From JAWXBT01 sp964523015 (GTDB lineage Bacteria > Bdellovibrionota_C > UBA2361 > J135): a stretch of DNA of 36,850 nucleotides. Positions 31,878 through 36,850 of this stretch are shown here, piece by piece. The position numbers were made by a program, and so were the translations under genes. A model generated the notes under the pieces. It had not been told where the DNA came from. It saw only the letters and a list, made by a program, of their open reading frames with translations, and did no database searches. Position 1 is the first letter of the stretch; every line of letters starts with the position of its first letter. The stretch covers positions 1 to 36,850 of the forward strand of contig CAZFXN010000028.1 of NCBI GenBank assembly GCA_964523015.1. Direction: 5' to 3'.

Positions 31878-32031
31878 ACCATTCGTAAAAACAGACTCAC
31901 ATACGAAACAAAGGTTTATTATATCCTTCGCGATACAAACTCTATTATCATATTTTTTTCAACTCATTTAGGATTGCTTTAGAGTGCCTTTCTCTGTAAT
32001 CCTTCACTCTTCAAATTAAAACAATAAAGAT

Positions 32032-33186
32032 ATGCGCATAGGAATTATATCACGTGGGCCCAAACTCTATAGCACAAAGCGGCTAAAAGAAGCTGCAATT
32101 AAGGGTGGTCATAAGTGCAGAATTATTAATCCGCTACTTTTTGGGATTTACGTAGAGGAACAGCATCCTGAACTAACTTATAAATCTTTAGAGATTCCAA
32201 AAGTTAATGCACTCATTCCAAGAATCGCCGCCTCAGATTCAACTTTCAGCCTGGCAGTCTTACGACAATTTGAACAGCTGGGAGTATTCTCAATTAATCA
32301 CTCTAATGCTATCTCTCTTTCACGAGACAAGCTTCGTACTCTGCAAGTTTTAAGTCGAAGAAACATAGGCATTCCTCCATCTGCATTTGTCTATCAAAAA
32401 AGTGACATCATGCCTGCTATTAACCAACTTGGTGGTGTCCCTATTATTATAAAACTTCTTCATGGCTCACAGGGCATCGGTGTTATGTTAGTGGAGAATG
32501 AGAAATCTGCGGAAGCAATTCTAGAGACACTATATGTTGCCCAAAAGGAAGTTTTAATTCAGAAATTCGTTGCTGAAAGTAAAGGCACTGATATTAGAGC
32601 ATTTGTAGTAGGGGACAGGGTTGTCGCTGCAATGAGACGACGTGCGGATGGCACAGAGTTTAGAAGTAATGTGCATAGAGGAGCGACAACTGAAAAAGTA
32701 ATCTTAGAACCGGAGTATGAGAGTGTAGCAGTGAGAGCAGCTCATATTTTAGGACTTCGGGTTGCCGGAGTTGACATCTTAGAGAGCAATGAGGGGCCAA
32801 AGATAATGGAGGTTAACTCCTCACCTGGCCTTGAGGGGATAGAGGCAGCAACGGGGGTTGATGTTGCAGGAGAAATAATTCAGTACCTAGAGGAACAGGT
32901 AGAGTTTCCCGATGTTGATATAAGAGAAAAACTCTCAGTAAGTAAAGGTTTCAAAGTTGTTGAGTTTACAATCAGTAAAAATTCAGAATTGGCGAAACAG
33001 ACACTAGAAACTGCAAGCTTAAAAGAGAAAGGAATCCAAGTCTTAACAGTAGTGCGAAACGGATTAACAATTCCAAATCCTACAGATCTATTTGAAATAC
33101 TAGCTGGGGATACACTTCTATGCTTTGGAAAAGCATTGGCTTTAAAAGCATTAATGCCAAAAAAAAGAACTAAAATAGAGCGATAG
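32032..33186 (+). CDS. rimK: RimK-type ATP-grasp glutamate ligase fused to a TrkA-C domain
   Basis: RimK adds glutamates to the C-terminus of ribosomal protein S6. Residues 1 to about 290 are a full RimK: 'MRIGIISRGPKLYSTKRLKE', 'VNALIPRIAASDSTFSLAVL', 'PIIIKLLHGSQGIGVMLVEN', 'GTDIRAFVVGDRVVAAMRR', 'FRSNVHRGA' and 'IMEVNSSPGLEGIEAATGVD'. Residues 304-378 form an extra module: 'VVEFTISKNSELAKQTLETA', 'LKEKGIQVLTVVRNGLTIPN' and 'DLFEILAGDTLLCFGK', which matches the TrkA-C (RCK_C) ligand-binding domain of K+ channels and transporters. TrkA-C domains bind c-di-AMP or other ligands in some proteins. The fusion suggests ligand-controlled glutamylation, which is inference. The ATG at 32032 lacks a strong ribosome-binding site. 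Confidence 0.9.
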   Translation: MRIGIISRGPKLYSTKRLKEAAIKGGHKCRIINPLLFGIYVEEQHPELTYKSLEIPKVNALIPRIAASDSTFSLAVLRQFEQLGVFSINHSNAISLSRDKLRTLQVLSRRNIGIPPSAFVYQKSDIMPAINQLGGVPIIIKLLHGSQGIGVMLVENEKSAEAILETLYVAQKEVLIQKFVAESKGTDIRAFVVGDRVVAAMRRRADGTEFRSNVHRGATTEKVILEPEYESVAVRAAHILGLRVAGVDILESNEGPKIMEVNSSPGLEGIEAATGVDVAGEIIQYLEEQVEFPDVDIREKLSVSKGFKVVEFTISKNSELAKQTLETASLKEKGIQVLTVVRNGLTIPNPTDLFEILAGDTLLCFGKALALKALMPKKRTKIER

Positions 33187-33197
33187 GAAAAAAGAGT

Positions 33198-33217
33198 CAC
33201 GGAGGGACACGGAGGGA
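33198..33217 (+). repeat. 10-base tandem repeat after rimK
   Basis: CACGGAGGGA is present twice without spacer (33198-33207 and 33208-33217). Similar CACGGAGG-type duplications are, as I recall, common in intergenic DNA of many environmental bacteria; the function is unknown. Confidence 0.7.
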
Positions 33218-33311
33218 AGAGTCTGTAGTTGTGTAAGGAAACGGTAATGACCTATATATATCAACCGTGCTGAAGTTTGTTAATCAATAATTCAGCTATC
33301 AATCAGTCATC

Positions 33312-33570
33312 TTGGTATCAGTTTTCATCAAAGCAAGCTACTTAGAAGTAAGCCACTTAGAAACGGAGAAAGGCGGCCTCTGGAATGGTGTCAGGTTCAC
33401 CAAATCCAGAGGCCGCAAGCCGCTCTTGGCAAGGTCATTGTCAAGTCCGACTTCCCCGCTCGCCAAGCTTGTGCATTCCAAACAAGCTTGCTGATATCCA
33501 ACATGTCCTAGCTGGCTCCCTAGTTCGTATCCCCTTTTCAGCCAGAACACGATCATCCCATGGATACCAA
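33312..33570. ncRNA. G+C-rich hairpin array (island 3), possible structured RNA or small repeat element
   Basis: Successive stems are GCGGCCTCTGGA (33373-33384) with TCCAGAGGCCGC (33405-33416), an exact 12 bp whose loop contains a GGTG/CACC stem; CAAGCTTGT (33464-33472) with ACAAGCTTG (33482-33490), an exact 9 bp; and CTGGCT (about 33512) with AGCCAG (about 33540). An 8-bp inverted repeat TTGGTATC (33312-33319) and GATACCAA (33563-33570) brackets the block. The line 33421-33480 is about 57% G+C by hand count. The strand of a transcript cannot be told, and a mobile element remnant is an equal alternative. Confidence 0.5.
33335..33363 (+). repeat. 15-base imperfect tandem repeat
   Basis: AAGCTACTTAGAAGT (33335-33349) is followed by AAGCCACTTAGAAA (33350-33363), differing at one internal position and at the end. 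It borders the hairpin block on its left side. Confidence 0.65.
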
Positions 33571-33644
33571 TAGAACACTTAATATTATAATACTTATAGC
33601 ACTCTACTGGTACCCATCAGTTAATCAAAAATCTGGACCCTGAA

Positions 33645-33696
33645 ATTAGGGCGAAAAATTAGGACGAAAAATTAGGGAGAAAAATTAGGACTGAAA
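33645..33696 (+). repeat. Four tandem 13-base repeats
   Basis: Four units of the form ATTAGG-(G/A)-(C/A)-GAAAA run without spacers from 33645 to 33696; the last unit is slightly diverged (ATTAGGACTGAAA). Confidence 0.85.
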
Positions 33697-33730
33697 TAAC
33701 CTAAATTTATTACCGCTTCCCCACAGATAA

Positions 33731-33752
33731 GACATTTATCAGACATTTAGCA
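33731..33752 (+). repeat. 11-base tandem duplication
   Basis: GACATTTATCA (33731-33741) is followed directly by GACATTTAGCA (33742-33752), differing at one base. Confidence 0.7.
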
Positions 33753-33757
33753 ATCGA

Positions 33758-33794
33758 GATCTGATCGGAAGATCTGATCGGAAGATCTGATCGA
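33758..33794 (+). repeat. Nearly three tandem 13-base repeats
   Basis: GATCTGATCGGAA is present at 33758 and 33771, with a partial third copy from 33784 to 33794. The unit contains two GATC sites, so the array holds several potential Dam-type sites in 37 bases. Confidence 0.85.
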
Positions 33795-33910
33795 TGGAGA
33801 AACAACGAAGACTCATCTACTAGTGAATAAATTGAAATGACCGAACCACTAAACAGCAAGCTACTTCTAAATTAGAAATTATTCAATGAAAATATTACTA
33901 TTTATCTAAC

Positions 33911-35293
33911 TCAATAGCTTTTAGTAAGCTTAGTATTTGGGAAGTAATGTTTTAAGATTGAAGTATGATCTGAACCAGCGAGACTCATCCCCAGCGCTCC
34001 AATCTGACAAAGTCCAACGCCATGACCCCAACCTGCACCTGACAAAGTCATTTTTGTTAGTATTCCCTGACCATCGTGTTCTATCTTTGAATAGAAAGCA
34101 GAGCTAAAAAGAAACGATTCATGAAGTAGATTTCTTATTTCAAATTGATTCTTTAGATGGAGAATTTTTTTTTCTCCTTTTATGGTCACATACTGCACAG
34201 TGGCATTTAGTATTCGACCTGACAAGCCACGATCTCCAAAAATTACATCTGTAACATAATTTACATCTTTTAGATGAAATTTATTCTGTAGATTGCTAAT
34301 AAGTAATTCTGCAGAGACAACATGAGTCCAGCGGTAATAGGATCCCACTTCATCAACAGATCCTAGGTAAAGAGGGAGAGCTTCAGATGAAACAAATTCC
34401 TCTGAGCAAAATGATGGTGAACTTAGCAAAGAAGTAGGGGAGGTAAAGTATTTTTTACATAATTTTTCATCTGAGAATTCTAGTGATGAAGGCTTCTTAT
34501 AATTCTCCTTAGAATCAATTACTGAATCGATGCCAAGCGCCTCTAATCCAAATATATTTTCTGCTGTGTCAGAACATCCCCCACAGCTTTTAGAGTAATA
34601 AGCAGGGCAGACATAATTACTAGAGGTAATCAAAACTTCCCCTCGACAAGCAGCAATAGCAGCAACACTTGATTCCTTAACATAGGTTAATCCTTGATAT
34701 CGCTGACAACAATCATCATTACAGATGGTGTACGGTTTATTTGGATGTTTATTTCCTAGAAAAACCAAGGACCACGATCTAGCAGCTACTGCTTGAGCTT
34801 TGGCAAATTCAATCGGACATCTAGGACTCATCTCAGAAGAGATTACCGAGCAGAGATACTCTTCTAAAGTAATCTCATTAACGACAATAATACTATCATT
34901 AGCAACTTGAATTTTTAAGACCCCAGCAAACTCCGCACTGATCTCTTTTTGCCAATGGAATCCTCGTCCAACAGTTATTGAACCAACTTGAATTCCTGAC
35001 TTTAAGCTTGATAGGGGAGTGGTACTTTGTGCGCTAGTCCGCAACTCAAGCTCTCCACTATGACTAAGAGCTTCTCCATCAATGATTGTGGTTAATTGAT
35101 TATCAATCAGAGAGATCTTTATCTTTTTTTGAGCAGAAACTTCTTTTGCCCCCTGATCAGTAATTAGTATTAGAGGAACTGAATTTGTACTAAAGAGAAG
35201 CTCTCTCTTTTTATCCTCTTCAAGTACGATCCCAACATTCAATGTTGGTTCATTTTTTGGTGGTAATACTTCTTTAATCTTAGGTTCTTCCAT
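33911..35293 (-). CDS. SpoIID/LytB-domain peptidoglycan lytic protein
   Basis: SpoIID-type enzymes are lytic transglycosylases that act on denuded glycan strands; in non-sporulating bacteria they take part in division or cell-wall turnover. The 460-residue protein has the core 'LEEYLCSVISSEMSPRCPIE' with the likely catalytic Glu154, 'FAKAQAVAARSWSLVF', the Cys-containing segments 'CNDDCCQRYQG' and 'SKSCGGCSD', and the C-terminal 'GAGWGHGVGLCQIGALGMSL'. The start at 35293 is fixed by an in-frame TGA two codons upstream. No signal peptide or membrane segment is visible, which is odd for a periplasmic enzyme; 'MEEPKIKEVLPPKNEP' is hydrophilic. An upstream coding fragment, a frameshift or a non-Sec route would have to explain export. 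Confidence 0.88.
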   Translation of the reverse strand: MEEPKIKEVLPPKNEPTLNVGIVLEEDKKRELLFSTNSVPLILITDQGAKEVSAQKKIKISLIDNQLTTIIDGEALSHSGELELRTSAQSTTPLSSLKSGIQVGSITVGRGFHWQKEISAEFAGVLKIQVANDSIIVVNEITLEEYLCSVISSEMSPRCPIEFAKAQAVAARSWSLVFLGNKHPNKPYTICNDDCCQRYQGLTYVKESSVAAIAACRGEVLITSSNYVCPAYYSKSCGGCSDTAENIFGLEALGIDSVIDSKENYKKPSSLEFSDEKLCKKYFTSPTSLLSSPSFCSEEFVSSEALPLYLGSVDEVGSYYRWTHVVSAELLISNLQNKFHLKDVNYVTDVIFGDRGLSGRILNATVQYVTIKGEKKILHLKNQFEIRNLLHESFLFSSAFYSKIEHDGQGILTKMTLSGAGWGHGVGLCQIGALGMSLAGSDHTSILKHYFPNTKLTKSY

Positions 35294-35365
35294 GTATCAA
35301 ATCATTTCGATTTGTAGCCATAATTGCAATACCATTAGTTGAAAATAAATGATAAAATAACAGCT

Positions 35366-35770
35366 ATGAGCTTTTTAGGAAGAAAACATAAATTACCTAC
35401 CTTTCCTGATCACATCATTCCAGGATTTCAGCAAATGTGTGTCCCAATTGAAGCAGGAAAAATCTCTGAACTGAGGATGGAATTGTTTGATTATATGGGG
35501 CAGGTAGAGAAAGAGTATTCCGATAACTCCATAGTTAATTTAGAACTTGCTCGTGATATCTCTCAAAGAGCTAGCTACCTCTTAGATAGATATGAAGAGT
35601 TTGATCAAAAAAAGCGTGGATTGATTATTGCTGCGATCAGCTATTTCATCTCCGATGGGGATGGAGTATATGATTTCGATTTTGGGTCTGGATTGAATGA
35701 TGATGCCCAAGTAATGAATTATGTTCTAGAAGAGCTTGGAATTGATAATAAATATATCGATATCCCTTAG
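35366..35770 (+). CDS. Uncharacterised small protein, possibly DUF1232/YkvA-like
   Basis: ATG 35366 gives a 134-residue protein; an in-frame TTG at 35339 would add nine residues, and neither start has a clear ribosome-binding site. The C-terminal part 'IAAISYFISDGDGVYDFDFG' followed by SGLNDDAQVMNYVLEELG resembles the 'YL..P.D.IPD...G..DD' segment of DUF1232 (YkvA-type) proteins, but the match is loose. The N-terminal half is helical ('GKISELRMELFDYMGQVEKE'). No membrane helix is evident. The function is unknown. Confidence 0.7.
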   Translation: MSFLGRKHKLPTFPDHIIPGFQQMCVPIEAGKISELRMELFDYMGQVEKEYSDNSIVNLELARDISQRASYLLDRYEEFDQKKRGLIIAAISYFISDGDGVYDFDFGSGLNDDAQVMNYVLEELGIDNKYIDIP

Positions 35771-35777
35771 CTGTACA

Positions 35778-35800
35778 TATAACCCGCACTTATAACCCGC
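35778..35800 (+). repeat. 13-base-period duplication
   Basis: TATAACCCGC is present at 35778-35787 and again at 35791-35800, an offset of 13 bases, just after the small plus-strand gene. Confidence 0.6.
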
Positions 35801-35826
35801 GCATAAAACTCGTTAAATCCTTAGAT

Positions 35827-35867
35827 AAAAAAATCCGTCACCTATATTCAAAATACAGGTGACGGAT
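35827..35867 (-). terminator. Intrinsic terminator of the DsbA-like gene
   Basis: ATCCGTCACCT (35833-35843) and AGGTGACGGAT (35857-35867) form an exact 11-bp stem with a 13-base loop. On the minus strand the stem is followed by a run of seven T (complement of 35827-35833), so it terminates the minus-strand thioredoxin gene ending at 35897. It may also stop plus-strand transcripts weakly. Confidence 0.85.
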
Positions 35868-35896
35868 CTTTATGGGTTAAATAATCTCCTAAAAGA

Positions 35897-36679
35897 TTAT
35901 CCTGCCTTAGTTTTTCCTAACCAACGATCTATGATCCCTTGGAAATGCTCGAACGGATAAGCGCCTTTCACAGCCACTCCATTAACAAAGAATCCTGGGG
36001 TTCCTTGAATACCATTAGCCTCAGCCAATTTCTTATCAGCTTCGATCTGCTTATCAATCTCAGGATCATTCATATCAGTCTTAAACTTATCAACATTTAA
36101 TCCTAACTCTCCAGCAGTCTTCTCAAAGAAGGCCTGAGTTAGATTCTTTTGATTATCAAACAACTTATCATGCATTTCCCAAAACTTTCCTTGCTTGCCA
36201 GCAGCTAGAGCAGCCTTAGCAGCAGGAACTGCATTTTTATGAAAGGGAAGGGGAAGGTTTTTAAAAACAACTTTTACATCGGTTGGATAAGCCTTGAGCA
36301 CTTCCTCCATGGTACTCTTGCCACGTATACAGAAAGGACACTCAAAGTCAGAGAACTCAATAATAGTTACCTTTGCATCAGCTGGTCCCTTAACAGGACT
36401 TGTACCAATATCAATGTTAACTGGATTTTTAAATTGATCCTCTAGCTGAGCTTGCTCTTTTAATTCCTGATCTTTCTTGCCCTGCTCCTGAAGGTTTTTA
36501 AAATATGCCTGGGCAGCTTGTCCAATTGAATCTCTGCCTTTGTCAGTAGCCAGATATTTTTCAATAGCTGTTGCTAAATCAGCTTGCGGAATCTCTGCGT
36601 TTGCTTGAGACAAGATAGTCCCTAAAAATAGGGTTGAAACGGCTAAAAAGCCCTTAAAGATCTTTGATTTGAGAACCAT
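35897..36679 (-). CDS. DsbA-like periplasmic thioredoxin-fold oxidoreductase
   Basis: The 260-residue protein has a signal peptide ('MVLKSKIFKGFLAVSTLFLG' then TILSQANA-E), a charged linker of about 60 residues ('YFKNLQEQGKKDQELKEQAQ'), and a DsbA-type domain. The active site is CPFC (Cys114, Cys117) in 'IIEFSDFECPFCIRG', with 'VVFKNLPLPFHKNAVPAAKA' and the cis-Pro loop 'GIQGTPGFFVNG'. This matches the thioredoxin_4/DsbA family of disulfide oxidases or isomerases that act on secreted proteins. Given the Cys-rich secreted proteins nearby it could help them fold, but that is inference. GAGGA is well spaced before the start. The N-terminal linker resembles that of ScsC- or BdbD-type proteins. 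Confidence 0.92.
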   Translation of the reverse strand: MVLKSKIFKGFLAVSTLFLGTILSQANAEIPQADLATAIEKYLATDKGRDSIGQAAQAYFKNLQEQGKKDQELKEQAQLEDQFKNPVNIDIGTSPVKGPADAKVTIIEFSDFECPFCIRGKSTMEEVLKAYPTDVKVVFKNLPLPFHKNAVPAAKAALAAGKQGKFWEMHDKLFDNQKNLTQAFFEKTAGELGLNVDKFKTDMNDPEIDKQIEADKKLAEANGIQGTPGFFVNGVAVKGAYPFEHFQGIIDRWLGKTKAG

Positions 36680-36850
36680 TTATTTTCCTCATCTGAAAAA
36701 AAATTACACATTAAATTCACTTCGGCACTTTAATAGGTTATGACCAGTAAGCGCAAGTGATTTGATTCATTTGAATATTCCTTTGCAAATTATCATAACC
36801 TGCAATTTAGAGACGATAAATACAAACGATTATTCATAGAACGATATTTT

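Larger units (their letters stand above)
33187..33910. other. Gene-free 0.7-kb region of hairpins and short tandem repeats
   Basis: I see no credible gene here. From left to right it holds a 10-base tandem repeat, a 15-base tandem repeat, a G+C-rich block of strong hairpins (33373-33545), a four-copy 13-base repeat, an 11-base duplication and a three-copy 13-base repeat, then A+T-rich sequence up to the SpoIID gene. It separates rimK (plus) from the convergent SpoIID-domain gene (minus). The open frames in it are short, overlap on both strands and consist largely of palindromes. Confidence 0.8.

Noticed and set aside
33338..33556. 72-codon open frame on the minus strand within the G+C-rich hairpin block (and two overlapping plus-strand frames)
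   Set aside because: Its length is explained by the G+C-rich palindromes. Three frames overlap, none has a ribosome-binding site, and the protein resembles nothing I know.
33312..33570. tRNA or integron attC site in the hairpin block (GGTTCAC and GTTCGTATCC fragments)
   Set aside because: No cloverleaf, anticodon arm or CCA-end can be drawn, and the attC core sites are not present.
33645..33794. CRISPR-like repeats
   Set aside because: Units are 11-13 bases with no spacers and no cas genes nearby; they are simple tandem repeats.
35833..35867. Plus-strand terminator for the small gene ending at 35770
   Set aside because: The run of T follows the stem only on the minus strand; on the plus strand only CTTT follows, so it is assigned to the minus-strand thioredoxin gene.

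Overview
The window reads as an A+T-rich chromosome segment of a Gram-negative, probably free-living bacterium. The Gram-negative reading rests on a lipobox lipoprotein, Sec-type signal peptides, a DsbA-like periplasmic thioredoxin and homologues of enzymes best known from Proteobacteria (RlmC, YheU, TapT, RimK, RmuC). CheW, a textbook sigma-54 promoter and large secreted Cys-rich/PKD-like proteins would suit a deltaproteobacterium-like or Bdellovibrionota-like lineage, but the lineage is inference. I see no rRNA, tRNA, prophage, insertion sequence or CRISPR array.

Layout. 1-4.4 kb: cheW, nhaA behind a short structured leader, a convergent tapT (DTW domain) and a P1B-type metal ATPase with a TPC motif. 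4.6-8.8 kb: two large secreted proteins, each closed by a strong intrinsic terminator, sharing a C-terminal Cys-containing domain I do not recognise; the second has a hairpin that pairs with its own start codon. 8.9-11.1 kb (minus): rmuC and a SYLF lipoprotein. 11.2-17.4 kb: an AddB-like nuclease, an AddA-like helicase-nuclease (4-bp overlap) and a YheU-like protein. 17.4-19.1 kb: a sigma-54 promoter driving a secreted FG-GAP beta-propeller protein. 19.1-19.8 kb: G+C-rich island 1, with a zinc-ribbon-like small gene. 19.9-23.9 kb: a secreted protein overlapping a degenerate receiver protein, a CDF transporter, rlmC and an IscR/Rrf2-type regulator. 24.1-27.7 kb: sufBCD behind ACTTGA/TCAAGT half-sites, then a Cys-motif protein of unknown function. 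28.9-30.4 kb: two putative toxin-antitoxin-like pairs (a nucleotidyltransferase with its partner, and VapBC). 30.6-33.2 kb: an EF-P with a PGN tip, G+C-rich island 2 with a second small orphan gene, and a RimK fused to a TrkA-C domain. 33.2-33.9 kb: a gene-free 0.7-kb stretch packed with strong hairpins and short tandem repeats (G+C-rich island 3). 33.9-36.7 kb: a SpoIID-domain protein, a small DUF1232-like protein and a DsbA-like thioredoxin.

The best candidates for something undescribed are the three G+C-rich intergenic islands. Islands 1 and 2 each carry one small orphan gene of foreign composition, with a structured leader, a GGAGGGGT ribosome-binding region and a long downstream hairpin. 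Island 3 looks like a structured RNA or small repeat element. The shared C-terminal domain of the two secreted proteins is the next best lead. All calls were made by eye, without database searches.
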